The translations under genes were made by a program, and so were the position numbers. From Alphaproteobacteria bacterium (GTDB taxonomy: Bacteria > Myxococcota_A > UBA796 > GCA-2862545), in contig JACKEP010000038.1 in NCBI GenBank assembly GCA_020632915.1, forward strand, positions 1-34,309: a DNA stretch of 34,309 nucleotides. Reading direction: 5' to 3'. Positions 1-10,224 of this stretch are shown piece after piece. The stretch's first letter is position 1; the number at the start of each line of letters is the position of its first letter. The notes under the pieces were generated by a model that saw nothing but the letters and a program-made list of their open reading frames with translations, did no database searches and was not told the origin of the DNA.

Positions 1-1141
1 CGATCGTGCGCCCCAGCGCCCGGAACGCGGCCTCCTTGCCCTTGAAGAAGCTCACCCCGTACACGCCGACCGCCCCGCCGGCCTTGAGCCGCGCGGACAA
101 CAGCTGGCCGTAGAGCGCCCGGTGGGTCTGGTCGACGTGCCGCTCGCTGAACCGGTCGACGAGGCCCCCGGCGAGCGCTTCGAGCAGCACCGACAGCGCC
201 GCGTCGTCGGGGTGGCCCGTCGGGGGCAGCAGCCACGCCAGCGCGGTGATGCGGATGGGCGGCAGGTCCTCGGCCAGGGACACCTGCGACGGCAGGTCGA
301 GATCGAGCACGGACAGCGTGGTCGCGGCGGGCGCACCGGACGGCGCCAGCCCCGCGTACAGGGTCCGGACCGAGGCGAACACGTCCTCGACGGGGCGCGG
401 GCCGACGACCACGAGGTGGATGTGGTCGGGCCGGTACCACCGCGCCTGGAAGTCCCGACAGAGCGCGAGATCGGCAGCCGCGATGTCGTCGGCCGTGCCC
501 GCCGCGGTGTGGGCATAGGGATGGCCAGCCAGCGCGCGGTCGAGGGCGGTGACGAACAGCCGCGAGAACGGGTCGTTCTGCGTGCGCAGCCGCAGCTCCT
601 CGGTGACGATACGCTGTTCGTTCGCCAGGTTCTCGGCGGTGACGGCGAGCGTGCCGAACCGATCCGCCTCGAGCGCCAGCAGGGCGTCGTGCTGGTCCGG
701 CGCGATCAGGCTGACGTAGACCGTCTCGTCGAACGAGGTCCAGGCGTTGGACCGCCCGCCCGACGCCACGTGGAGCCGGTCGTAGTCCTCGGCGGCGTGG
801 GCGGGCGTGTCGCCGAACATCAGGTGCTCGAAGAGGTGGGCGAAGCCGCGCTCACGGTCGCCTTCCTGGGCCGAGCCCACGTGGACCCAGTGCTGCGTGG
901 CCTCCATCGGCATCCGGGGGTCTTCGAGGACCGTGAGGTGCAGGCCGTTGTCGAGCCGCGTGTCGAGCCACCGCCGGTCGGCATCGAGCGCGCGCACCTC
1001 CGGGTCGGCCGCGAGGGCGACCCCACCTGCCATGGCGACGGCGAGCCAGGTGACCACGGCCCCCTGGTAGCGCAGGGCCTCCCCGACCACCACGCGATCC
1101 CGGTAGACCCGCACGGCGTCGTGGTGTACACCGCGCACCAT
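1..1141 (-). CDS. M16 family zinc peptidase, partial (3' end beyond window)
   Basis: Translated on the minus strand, this frame stays open to the left edge, so the C-terminal part is missing. After a hydrophobic stretch ending in AMAGGVALA, which looks like a signal peptide, comes LDNGLHLTVLEDPR and then the inverted zinc motif HLFEH (H102, E105, H106 counting from the ATG at 1141). Further on is NEQRIVTEELR, where M16 enzymes carry the third zinc ligand. These are hallmarks of pitrilysin/insulinase-type peptidases, probably exported to the periplasm. The start is uncertain. The ATG at 1141 overlaps the divergent ATG at 1140 of the next gene, and no ribosome binding site fits it well. A GTG near 1057 or 1093 would still keep the signal peptide. 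The fold is clear; the substrate is unknown. Confidence 0.88.
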   Translation of the reverse strand, partial: MVRGVHHDAVRVYRDRVVVGEALRYQGAVVTWLAVAMAGGVALAADPEVRALDADRRWLDTRLDNGLHLTVLEDPRMPMEATQHWVHVGSAQEGDRERGFAHLFEHLMFGDTPAHAAEDYDRLHVASGGRSNAWTSFDETVYVSLIAPDQHDALLALEADRFGTLAVTAENLANEQRIVTEELRLRTQNDPFSRLFVTALDRALAGHPYAHTAAGTADDIAAADLALCRDFQARWYRPDHIHLVVVGPRPVEDVFASVRTLYAGLAPSGAPAATTLSVLDLDLPSQVSLAEDLPPIRITALAWLLPPTGHPDDAALSVLLEALAGGLVDRFSERHVDQTHRALYGQLLSARLKAGGAVGVYGVSFFKGKEAAFRALGRTI

Positions 1142-1925
1142 GCTGCACACCGCCCTGCTCACCGTCCTGCTCGGTCCCCTCGCCCACGCCCAGGACGCCG
1201 CGCCGCCGCCGCGGCATCGCCCCCCGCCCCCCGAGCTCGACGTCACCGAGGTGGCGCTGGGTGCGGGCTTCGGCTTCCTGTGGGTGCCGCTCAGGCGCTG
1301 GAACGGCATCCTGTCCGACGCCGGCTACCCCGAGTACGGCCCGATCCAGATCACGCCGCTGTCGATCAACGGCGACCTCTGGGCCAACCGCCACGTCCCC
1401 GGCTTCGACTACCTCGAGTACACCAACGTCGGCGGCGAGGGCGGCAAGGACGGGATCGACGGCCACAAGACGTTCCTCAAGATCCAGCTCACGGAGCTGT
1501 CGTACGGCTACGCCGTCGTGCACACGAAGGGCTTCTCGCTCGTGCCGCAGGCGGGCGCGGGCCTCATGCACGTCACCCAGCGCATCCAGCCGGTCGGCAC
1601 CGTCGCCTTCGACGACGCGCTGGCCGACCCGGGACGCTCGCTGTCGTTCACCAAGACCCTGTTCGTCGCCGACCTTGGCCTCGACATCTCCTACCTGGCG
1701 GCCATCGGCGGCCACGACAAGCTCGGCATCCAGACCGGCTGGCGGTTCACGCTGCGCATCGGTGGCATGGTGCAGCTGTTCAACACCGGCAAGGGCGACA
1801 AGCGCTGGACGCAGGAGGGGCAGCCGCTCGCCGGCACCCCCGACCTGTTCATCGTGGGGCCCTACGCGCGGATCATGGTGTTCCCGAGCCTGCTGCACCG
1901 GGCGAAGCACAAGGGTCGCGGCTGA
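1140..1925 (+). CDS. Exported hypothetical protein, possible outer-membrane barrel
   Basis: This is a 261-residue protein that I do not recognise. It begins with a short signal peptide (MLHTALLTVLLGPLAHAQ), then a Pro/His/Arg-rich linker (PPPRHRPPPP). The rest alternates glycine, aromatic and polar residues (for example GAGFGFLWVPL and YLAAIGGHDKLGIQTGWRF), as is common in outer-membrane or cell-surface beta proteins. No catalytic motif is visible. It is divergent from the M16 peptidase, and its last 53 bp overlap the end of the convergent oxidoreductase gene. Codon use looks like that of its neighbours. The export signal is fairly clear; the beta-barrel idea is an inference. Confidence 0.75.
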   Translation: MLHTALLTVLLGPLAHAQDAAPPPRHRPPPPELDVTEVALGAGFGFLWVPLRRWNGILSDAGYPEYGPIQITPLSINGDLWANRHVPGFDYLEYTNVGGEGGKDGIDGHKTFLKIQLTELSYGYAVVHTKGFSLVPQAGAGLMHVTQRIQPVGTVAFDDALADPGRSLSFTKTLFVADLGLDISYLAAIGGHDKLGIQTGWRFTLRIGGMVQLFNTGKGDKRWTQEGQPLAGTPDLFIVGPYARIMVFPSLLHRAKHKGRG

Positions 1926-3015
1926 CCGTCGCGCGGCCGACGCGCCACTCCGGCACGACGCGCGCGCGCACCCCGGCGAGCCCGTCCAGCACCTCGGCGG
2001 CCGGCAGCGCCACCGCGGCGCTCCGCACGCCCGTCGCCATGGCCTCTCCACGCGCGAGGCGCGTGCCGATCTCGGCCAGAAGCTCGGCCGACACCGCGTA
2101 GGTGTCGTCGCCTTCGAGCAGCATCCACGCGGTGGCGTCGCCGTCGGCGCGGGTCCACAGTGACCAGGGCGCGGGCTGGGCCGGTTCGGGCAGCCGCGCG
2201 GCGACCGCATCGGCCACGGGGTGGAGCCACGTGGGTCTCAGCAGGGGCCGTGCCGCCGAGAGCAGGCGTTGTCCCAGGCTCACACCCCAGGCCTCGGCCC
2301 CCGACAGCACCAGGTGGCTGCCAACGTGGCGCAGGCTCGGGAGGTCGCGAGGCAGCAGGGCGACGTCGCCGCCCGCGAACGGGACGGCGAGGATCCCTGT
2401 GCCGGTGGGCAGGCTCACGCGCCTCACGCGCGGGTCCAGGTCGCCCCACGCGCCGTCGGCGAAGCCGACCACCGGCTCGCCCACCATCTCCAGCATCGAG
2501 CGCGCGGTGCCGGCCGACGGCGTGAAGCCCCCGAGGTCGTGGTAGCTGTCGACCCGACGCAGGTGGCCCACGGCGCCCGACAGCACCCCCACCGCCAGGC
2601 ACGCGAGCCCCCAGTCGGCGCCATGGCCTGGCAGCACGCTCACGCCGGTGCGCTGGGCGGGGAGGTCGAGCGCCTCCCAGACCCGCCGCACGAAGGCCTG
2701 CTCCGCCGTGCAGTCGACGTAGGGCACCCCGCGGTCGACGGCCGCCGCCGCGATGGGCAGCCCCAGCCGCAGGAACGGCCCGACCGTGTTGACCACGGCC
2801 CCGGCCCCCTCGAACGCGGCGTGCAGCGAGCGGACGTCGTCGACCTCCACGCGAACGACGTCGACGACCGCTGGGCCGAGCGCGTCCGCCAGGGGCGCCA
2901 GCGCCTCCGGTCGCCGTCCGGCGAGTCGGGTGGGCGTGCCGCGGGCCGCGAGCGCGCGGGCCACCAGCCCGCCGGTGTGGCCGGTGGCGCCGACCACCAC
3001 CACCGGACCGTTCAC
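1873..3015 (-). CDS. Saccharopine dehydrogenase-like NAD(P)-binding oxidoreductase
   Basis: The 380-residue protein opens with a beta strand and the dinucleotide loop GATGHTG (residues 9-15), followed by LAGRRPEAL and NTVGPFLRLG. This is the pattern of the saccharopine dehydrogenase/trans-acting enoyl reductase superfamily, which binds NAD(P)H. It has no signal peptide and so is probably cytoplasmic. Homologues in mycobacteria act as partner reductases in complex lipid synthesis, but the family also has many uncharacterised members, so the reaction is not assigned. The start is a GTG one base after the stop of the upstream esterase gene, which implies co-transcription. The 3' end overlaps the convergent gene at 1140-1925 by 53 bp. 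The last 25 or so residues are Gly/Ser/Pro-rich and probably disordered. Confidence 0.85.
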   Translation of the reverse strand: MNGPVVVVGATGHTGGLVARALAARGTPTRLAGRRPEALAPLADALGPAVVDVVRVEVDDVRSLHAAFEGAGAVVNTVGPFLRLGLPIAAAAVDRGVPYVDCTAEQAFVRRVWEALDLPAQRTGVSVLPGHGADWGLACLAVGVLSGAVGHLRRVDSYHDLGGFTPSAGTARSMLEMVGEPVVGFADGAWGDLDPRVRRVSLPTGTGILAVPFAGGDVALLPRDLPSLRHVGSHLVLSGAEAWGVSLGQRLLSAARPLLRPTWLHPVADAVAARLPEPAQPAPWSLWTRADGDATAWMLLEGDDTYAVSAELLAEIGTRLARGEAMATGVRSAAVALPAAEVLDGLAGVRARVVPEWRVGRATVSRDPCASPGAAGSGTP

Positions 3016-3016
3016 G

Positions 3017-3910
3017 TCACTCCCAGGCGCAGCTGTCGGGCAGGTTGCCCGACGGATCCTCGCCGTCGGCGTAGGGGCTGGGCTCCTGGCCGAACACGTT
3101 GGCGTCGAGGAAGTCCCACGCCCAGTCGTCGTAGCCGGTGGGCGGGGTGTGACCCTGGCGGTGGCTGCACACGATCGCCGTGCTGCCGTCGGCGCGCAGC
3201 TTGGTGGCCATGGTGTTGGTCATCTGCTGGAAGTTGACGAACACCTGATCGGACGGGCCCCCCTCGGTCATGAGCACCGGGATGTGCCAGGCGGGCGTGT
3301 CGTAGGGGTTGACGCCCCCCAGGCCGTCACTGCCGCCGCTGAAGATCACGGCTGCAGCGAGGTGGTCGGCGCGGTTCATGACCAGCCACGAGCTCCACAG
3401 CGCGCCGGCGGAGAAGCCCGCGGTGTAGACCCGGCGCAGGTCGAGGTCGTACTGGGCATCGAGGCAGGACAGGATGGCATCGAACAGGTCGGCGTCCCGC
3501 GAGGTTTCGTTGGGCGGCACGGTCCAGTCGACGCCGAATGAGTTGCCGAGCGTCTCGGGGATGACCGTGATCACCTTGAGCTGACGGGCCAGCCCCTCGC
3601 CGTCCATGTAGCGGTCAAAGTTCTGCGCGGTGTCGCCGTTGCCGTGCCACAGGAACAGCACGCCGGCGCCGTCGGTCTTCTTGGGCAGGTGGATGCGGAA
3701 GCTGTGGCCGTTGCGCGAGCCCGCCGTGAAGTCCTCGACGTTGCCGTCCATCGCCGGGCACGTGCCGTCGTAGGCCACCACGGGCGCAGGGGCTGGCAGG
3801 CCGGCGTAGGGGTCGTCACCGACGGTGTCGGTGTCGCCGTCGTCGGTGGCGTTGCCGCCTTCCCCGCACGCCACGGCCAGAGCCATCAGGGGCAGCCATC
3901 GCCAGCTCAT
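3017..3910 (-). CDS. Lipoprotein esterase, PHB depolymerase/LpqC-like alpha/beta hydrolase
   Basis: I start the gene at the ATG at 3910 because it gives a signal peptide with a lipobox (LAVAC, Cys15) and follows a GGAGG-like sequence; the longer frame adds nothing. After the lipid anchor comes an Asp/Thr-rich linker and then an alpha/beta hydrolase. HGNGD forms the oxyanion region, GFSAG (nucleophile Ser167) sits after RRVYTA, and a C-terminal SHRQGHTPP supplies the probable catalytic His. This matches secreted polyhydroxybutyrate depolymerase/feruloyl esterase-like enzymes, which hydrolyse esters outside the cytoplasm. The substrate is not predictable from the sequence. It lies one base upstream of the oxidoreductase gene and 94 bp downstream of the M60-like gene. 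Confidence 0.85.
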   Translation of the reverse strand: MSWRWLPLMALAVACGEGGNATDDGDTDTVGDDPYAGLPAPAPVVAYDGTCPAMDGNVEDFTAGSRNGHSFRIHLPKKTDGAGVLFLWHGNGDTAQNFDRYMDGEGLARQLKVITVIPETLGNSFGVDWTVPPNETSRDADLFDAILSCLDAQYDLDLRRVYTAGFSAGALWSSWLVMNRADHLAAAVIFSGGSDGLGGVNPYDTPAWHIPVLMTEGGPSDQVFVNFQQMTNTMATKLRADGSTAIVCSHRQGHTPPTGYDDWAWDFLDANVFGQEPSPYADGEDPSGNLPDSCAWE

Positions 3911-4004
3911 CGCATCCTCCCGGTCGGAGGCGCACCCTACAACAGCGCAGGGTGTTGCGCACCCGTTCGACGCCACCTCTGACCGCACCTTGGCGCGCCC
4001 GACG

Positions 4005-6599
4005 TCAGGGGTTCATCGGGTCGTCCGCCCACACCGGCAGGGCGCTGATCTCGGTGAGCACCGCAGCGCTCACCGGCAGGCCCCACGCCGTGTAGAACGG
4101 GCCCAGGTCGACGCCGGCGAGCTGGCTGGTGCGGCGCACGAAGGTGTCGATGCGCGCCTGGTCGGTGTTGGCGACCGCCCCCGGCGCATCCGCCAGGTAC
4201 AGCGCGTTGAGGTCCTCGAAGAGCGTCCAGCCGAACGCCTCCTGCAGCTGCAGGTGGGTCTCGAGCGCGGTCCACACCGACCAGTCGGCCCAGAAGTCGG
4301 CGCCGCCGGCGAGGTAGTCCGCGATCCGCGCGGCGCGGTCGGCGGGCGCCAGCGCCGGGTGCCCGGTGCGCGGCGGCAGGCCCACCAAGGTCTCCATCAC
4401 GTAGGTCGACCACAGGTTGCACGTGGCCTCGGTGGTGCCCGGGAGCAGCCAGTCCCGCCACTGGTGGTTGTGGCCGAGCTCGTGGAACGCTCCCCAGTCG
4501 CCGGACGTCTGCAGCGCGGCCAGGTCGACCCAGTCCGACGCGGACGCCAGGTGGGCCATGATCGGGTAGCCGGAGTGCATCCAGCCCGCGGAGATCTGGC
4601 GGTCGACGACGAGGCGCTCCTTGCGCACCCGGTCGCGGTCGATCGCGGCGAGGTCGGCCTCGGCGTCGAGCACGGCGTCCCAGTAGTCGACGAGCCCCTG
4701 GGCGTCGCCGATCGTGGCGAGCACGTCCGACGGCAGCGTGAGCACCACGCGGTCGCCGACCAGCTCGCCCCACGGCGCAGGGCGCCCCCGCTCGCTGCCC
4801 ACCCAGGTGGCGTTGGTGCTCGTGCCCTTGCGGAACGTCGGGGCCAGCACCACGTTGCCGCCGACCACCGGCAGCGTGCCGAGCGCGGTGCCCGCGGGCA
4901 CGCCCACGTAGATCAGCCCGCCGTAGGCGCTGGCGACCTCGGTGGTGGTGGTTCGGATCGGGAAGCTGCGGCCGATCGCCGGCACCCGCGTCCAGGTGTC
5001 GGCGCCCCAGAGCGTGTCGGTGTGGCTGCCGATACGCACCGTGAGGCCTGCACTCACGGCCGACGCAGGCACGGTGATCCGCACCACCTCGCCCGCCGGT
5101 GCCCACCAGCCTGTGGACGCGAGCCGGTCGGCCGCCGCGCCGCTGTACAGGTAGCCGGACGACCGCCCGGCATAGGTGGCGTCGACCGTGGTCGTCACCG
5201 TGGTGTGCGCGGCCCCGGGCGCCGGCGTCCCGGGGAAGTCGGCCGCAGCCGGGGACGCCACGACGTCGGCCGCCGGCAGCCCGGCCGCCTCCGCCGCGAG
5301 CACCTGGAGCTGGAACGCGTCCAGCGGCTCAGTGTCCGGATCGACCGGGTCCGCCTCGGTGGGGACGACGTCGCCCTGGGCAGCGAAGACCGCCTCGGCG
5401 TGCTCGTACCAGTCCCGCCACGTGGGCGGCAGCACCCCGGTGACCACGCCGGCCGCACGCACCGCGCGGGCCTGGTCGGCGAGCGACAGCGTAGTGGTGC
5501 CCTGGACGTGCGCGAGCAGCGCGTCGAGGCAGCGCGTGCCGTCGTCGAGCGGGCTCACGGCCGTGGCCGGCACCGTGTGCGTGCCGGACTGGCTGGTGGC
5601 CTCCGACACGAGGATGCCCGTGTCGCGCAGCACCTGGTTGCCCGGGAACAGCTCGGCCGCGTCGTCGTGGGTCTGCCCCCAGTACCAGGCGTGACCGCCG
5701 GCCACGAGGCCGCCCCCGTCCTGGATCCAGGTGCGCAGGGCGTCGTCGACCGCAGGCGACAGGTCCGTGTACAGGTCGGTGACGAACACGTCGACGCCCG
5801 CCAGCGTGGTCGCGTCCGCGGTCACCACCGTGTAGCCCTGGCCCTGGAGCCAGCTGACGAGGCTGCCGTGGCCCGCCTGCACGCCCACGACGCCGCCGCC
5901 CATCCAGTCCAACGCGTTGCGGAGCAGCTGCCCCCCACCCGGCGTGCCGGTGGCGACGCCGCCGAGCAGGATCGACTCGTGGGCACCGACGACGACCTTC
6001 CCCGCGTTGACCCGGGCGGCAGCCACGAACGGCGCGCCGTCGCCGTCGAGGGCGACCGGCACCGCGCGGCGGTTCCAGACGGCGAGCTCGGACGGGAGCG
6101 CCCCCCCGAGCGCCAGCGACCCGACCCCGGCACGGAGCGCGATCGCGTCCTGCCCGGCATCGACAACGTCGACGGCGACGGTCTGCGACAGGCCGTCCGG
6201 GCCCCAGGCGACCGCCTGGAACGTCGCGTCGACGTAGGGCAGACCGGCCGGTACCACCGCGTCGAGCGCCGCGACGCCGTCGGGGCCCGCCACGGCGCTG
6301 CCCAGCCGCACCGGTCGGTCGAGGTCGAGGCACACGCCGCGCACGCAGGGTCCCGTGCCCACGCCGTGCGCGCTCACGCCGACGAACACGCGCTGGCCTC
6401 CGGCGAGTCCGCTGACGCGGAACGCCGTGGGCTCCCCCCGAACGACCGGCTCGACGAACAGGCGCAGCGCCGCGACCGGAGGTCCAGCCACGGTGCCGTC
6501 GTCGGCGAACGCAGCGCCGTCCCAGCGCCCATCAGCGGGCAGAGGGGTGCCACACCCCGCCGCCACCAGGCCACACGCCAGAGCCACCCACACGCGCAT
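4005..6599 (-). CDS. M60-like (enhancin-type) metallopeptidase lipoprotein
   Basis: This is an 864-residue lipoprotein (signal peptide with lipobox VAAGC). The N-terminal half contains beta-rich segments and a GATase-like fold segment (HESILLGGVATGTPGG, then VFVTDLYTD and GGGLVAGGHAWYWG). The catalytic region carries FHELGHNHQ (H706, E707, H710) and E724 in the following segment, matching the HExxH-X(8-28)-E signature of M60/enhancin-like peptidases. Family members degrade glycoproteins such as mucin, so a role against host or prey surface glycoproteins is possible but inferred. The ATG at 6599 has AGGAG five bases upstream. The gene follows the hydratase/dehydrogenase gene by only 32 bp and could be read from the same promoter. 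Confidence 0.88.
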   Translation of the reverse strand: MRVWVALACGLVAAGCGTPLPADGRWDGAAFADDGTVAGPPVAALRLFVEPVVRGEPTAFRVSGLAGGQRVFVGVSAHGVGTGPCVRGVCLDLDRPVRLGSAVAGPDGVAALDAVVPAGLPYVDATFQAVAWGPDGLSQTVAVDVVDAGQDAIALRAGVGSLALGGALPSELAVWNRRAVPVALDGDGAPFVAAARVNAGKVVVGAHESILLGGVATGTPGGGQLLRNALDWMGGGVVGVQAGHGSLVSWLQGQGYTVVTADATTLAGVDVFVTDLYTDLSPAVDDALRTWIQDGGGLVAGGHAWYWGQTHDDAAELFPGNQVLRDTGILVSEATSQSGTHTVPATAVSPLDDGTRCLDALLAHVQGTTTLSLADQARAVRAAGVVTGVLPPTWRDWYEHAEAVFAAQGDVVPTEADPVDPDTEPLDAFQLQVLAAEAAGLPAADVVASPAAADFPGTPAPGAAHTTVTTTVDATYAGRSSGYLYSGAAADRLASTGWWAPAGEVVRITVPASAVSAGLTVRIGSHTDTLWGADTWTRVPAIGRSFPIRTTTTEVASAYGGLIYVGVPAGTALGTLPVVGGNVVLAPTFRKGTSTNATWVGSERGRPAPWGELVGDRVVLTLPSDVLATIGDAQGLVDYWDAVLDAEADLAAIDRDRVRKERLVVDRQISAGWMHSGYPIMAHLASASDWVDLAALQTSGDWGAFHELGHNHQWRDWLLPGTTEATCNLWSTYVMETLVGLPPRTGHPALAPADRAARIADYLAGGADFWADWSVWTALETHLQLQEAFGWTLFEDLNALYLADAPGAVANTDQARIDTFVRRTSQLAGVDLGPFYTAWGLPVSAAVLTEISALPVWADDPMNP

Positions 6600-6631
6600 C
6601 GGATCTCCTCAGCCGTGGGGACGGGTGTACC

Positions 6632-8763
6632 TCAGGCGTAGAACGTGCGGCCTTCCGCGGCCATGACGCGCAGGAGCCCGGGCGGACGGAACCGCTCGCC
6701 ATAGGCGTCGGCCAGCGCGTCGGCGCGGTCGACGAAGGCCTGCACGCCCACAGTGTCGATGAACGACAGCGGCCCGCCGGTCCACGGCGCGAAGCCCCAC
6801 CCGAGCACGGCCCCGACGTCGGCGTCGGCCGCGGCCAGGAGGATGCCCTCGTCCATGCAGCGCGCGGCCTCGACGGCCTGCACGTAGAGGAACCGCTCCT
6901 CGAGCGTGGCGGCGTCGGGCTGGTCGGCCGCCAGCGGGAAGTGGTCGGCGAGGCCCGGCCACAAGCGGCGGGTCTTGCCGTCGTAGTCGTAGAAGCCCTT
7001 GCCGCCGCGCTTGCCGGTGCGCTGCTGCTGCTGGACCATCACCTCGAGCACGGGCGTGCCGGGGTTGTCGGGTGCGGCATCGCCGAGGTCGGCGCGCGTC
7101 TGGACGCCGACCTGGTGCATCAGCCCGAGGCCCACCTCGTCGGCGAGGCCGAGCGGTGGCATCGGCATGCCCGTGGCCTTGCCGACGTTCTCGATCATCG
7201 CCGGCTTGACGCCATCGCGGAGCATCACCAGCCCCTCGGTGACGTAGGTGCCGAACACCCGGCTGGTGTAGAAGCCGCGGCTGTCGTGGACGACGATCGG
7301 GATCTTGCCGAGCGCCGCCACCACGTCGAGCGCGTGGGCGAGCGTCGCGTCCGACGTCTGCTCGGCGCGGATGACCTCGACCAGCTGCATCTTCTCGACC
7401 GGCGAGAAGAAGTGCAGGCCGACGAACCGCTCCGGACGGCTGGAGGCCTTCGCGAGACCCGTGATCGGCAGCGTGGAGGTGTTCGACCCGAACACGGCGT
7501 GGTCGTCGAGCACGGCGTCGGCCTTGGCGGTGGCGTCGGCCTTCACGCCGCGGTCTTCGAAGACCGCCTCGATCACCACGTCGCAGCCTGCGAGATCGGC
7601 GTAGTCGGTGGTGGGGTGGATGCGACCCACGAGGGCCGCGATCTGGGCCTCGGTGGTGCGGCCCTTGGCGAGCTTGCGCCCCTCGATGCCCTGGGCGTAG
7701 GCCAGCGCGCCCGCCGCCTTGTCGGCGGTGGTGTCGAGGACGACGACCTCCTTGCCCGTCTTCGCCGCGGCGTAGGCGATGCCGCTGCCCATGAGCCCGG
7801 CCCCGAGCACGCCCACCTTGGCGACCTCGAGGCGCGGGACGTCGGCCGGGCGCCGCACGAGCTTGCGCGCGTCCTGCATCGACAGGAACATCGTGCGGAT
7901 CATGTTGCCGGCGACCGGGTCGAGGATCAGCTCCACGAAGTAGCGCTTCTCGACCAGCAGGCCGTCGTCGATGCCGAGCCGCAGGCCCTCGTTGACGCAG
8001 GACAGGATCGCCTTGCCGGCCGGGTAGCGGCCGTAGGTCTTGGCCTGGAAGAGCGCCGCTGCCGCCATGAACAGGTTGGCGACGTCGGGGGACGTGGCCG
8101 GCGATCCGCCGGGGGGCTCGAAGCCCTTGGCGTCCCACGGCTGGACGGCAGACGGCCGGGTGCCCAGCCACGCCTTGGCGCGCGCGATGAGCTCGTCCTT
8201 GGGCACGACCTCGTCGACGATGCCCAGGGCCAGGGCCTCCTGGGCGCCGAGGCGCTTGCCCTCGAGCATCAGCGGCAGACTGGCCTGCGCGCCGATGAGG
8301 CGAGGCAGGCGCTGCGTGCCACCGGCACCGGGGAGGATGCCGAGCGTGCCCTCGGGCAGGCCGAGCTGCACGCGGGGATCGTCGGCGGCAAAACGGCGAT
8401 GGCACGCGAGGCACACCTCGAGCCCGCCGCCCATCGCGACACCGCCGATGGCCACGGCCACCGGCACGCCGCCGGTCTCCATGCGGCGCAGGATCTCGCC
8501 GAGCCGACCCGAGCCCTCGTAGAGCGTGGCGGCGTCGCGGTTGGCGCCGAACGCCATGCCCTCGAGCATCTCGAGGTCGGCGCCCGCGATGAAGTCGCGC
8601 TTGGCCGACGCGAGGAGCACGCCGGTGACGCCTTCGGTGCCGAACGCCTTGGTGAGGGCGTCCTCGAAGGCGTCCATGCTGGCCTGGTTGAACACGTTCT
8701 GGGACCGACCGGGCATGTCCCAGGTGAGGGTGACGATGCCGTCGGCGTCTTGCGTGAGGTCGA

Positions 8764-8767
<4 letters not shown>
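6632..8767 (-). CDS. Bifunctional enoyl-CoA hydratase / 3-hydroxyacyl-CoA dehydrogenase
   Basis: This 711-residue protein is a beta-oxidation multifunctional enzyme of the FadB/FadJ type and carries out hydration and NAD-dependent oxidation. The N-terminal crotonase domain has the oxyanion segment AMGGGLE and both catalytic glutamates (E117 and E139, in LPEG). The dehydrogenase domain begins near residue 315 with the Rossmann loop GAGLMG (322-327) and continues with FGSNTSTLPIT and GLHFFSPVEKMQLVEVI, the catalytic His-Glu region. The ATG at 8767 overlaps the stop of the thiolase gene (ATGA), so the two are translationally coupled. The pair forms the classical last steps of a beta-oxidation cycle under the operator at 10007-10020. 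Confidence 0.95.
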
Positions 8768-9978
<1,211 letters not shown>

Positions 9979-10006
9979 GGGACCTCCTGGAGTCCGAGCC
10001 CGAAAG

Positions 10007-10020
10007 TGGAACGTGTTCTA
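10007..10020. promoter_or_regulatory. KstR-like operator (site 1, thiolase operon)
   Basis: TGGAACGTGTTCTA fits TnnAACnnGTTnnA. It is the most diverged of the six copies: the left arm has GG where the others have AG, and the central dinucleotide is GT instead of AT. It lies 28 bp upstream of the thiolase start on the minus strand, where a repressor would block that promoter. Function is inferred from recurrence of the motif at other operon starts. Confidence 0.75.
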
Positions 10021-10106
10021 GCACGCGCCGCCGCGACCGGGCACGGCGGCGCTGCAGCGCCACACGGCAGGATTGCAGCCCGCCGGCGGTCGGTCACGCG
10101 AGACCG

Positions 10107-10131
10107 TCGTCCCGACGACGCTTCGGGACGA
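10107..10131. other. 8-bp inverted repeat between the two divergent operators
   Basis: TCGTCCCG at 10107-10114 and its exact complement CGGGACGA at 10124-10131 are separated by 9 bases. The element lies about midway in the 246-bp gap between the divergent thiolase and racemase genes. It could be a hairpin or a second protein-binding site. No T-run follows on either strand, so it is not a classic terminator. The function is unknown. Confidence 0.45.
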
Positions 10132-10193
10132 TCGAAGACAGGGGGACGGGCGCGGACGCCGACGCCCTGCCGGCAGGCGCGCGTTCCGTCGTG

Positions 10194-10207
10194 TAGAACA
10201 TGTTCTA
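10194..10207. promoter_or_regulatory. KstR-like operator (site 2, racemase operon)
   Basis: TAGAACATGTTCTA is a perfect palindrome that extends to 16 bp with a flanking G/C pair (10193-10208). It ends 17 bp before the ATG of the racemase-like gene, so it should overlap the transcription start or the -10 region. It is identical in its 14 bp to sites 5 and 6. Confidence 0.85.
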
Positions 10208-10224
10208 CCGCTGCGGTGCGCACC

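Noticed and set aside
122..2101. Long plus-strand open frame over the M16 and exported-protein genes
   Set aside because: It encodes Arg/Gly/Val-rich sequence with no domain, and the minus-strand M16 frame carries the HxxEH motif; the long frame is a GC-rich shadow.
3825..6641. Long plus-strand open frame opposite the M60-like gene
   Set aside because: The translation is low-complexity Arg/His/Val-rich, while the other strand has a signal peptide, lipobox and HExxH motif.
6639..6652. TAGAACGTGCGGCC half-site near the end of the bifunctional beta-oxidation gene
   Set aside because: Only one arm matches; similar half-sites occur in coding sequence at about 4092, 20585, 22695 and 23604 and are expected by chance.
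8688..8701. TTGAACACGTTCTG, a near match to the operator
   Set aside because: It lies within the coding region for the conserved NVFNQAS segment of the hydratase domain and has G instead of A at the last position, so codon constraint explains it.
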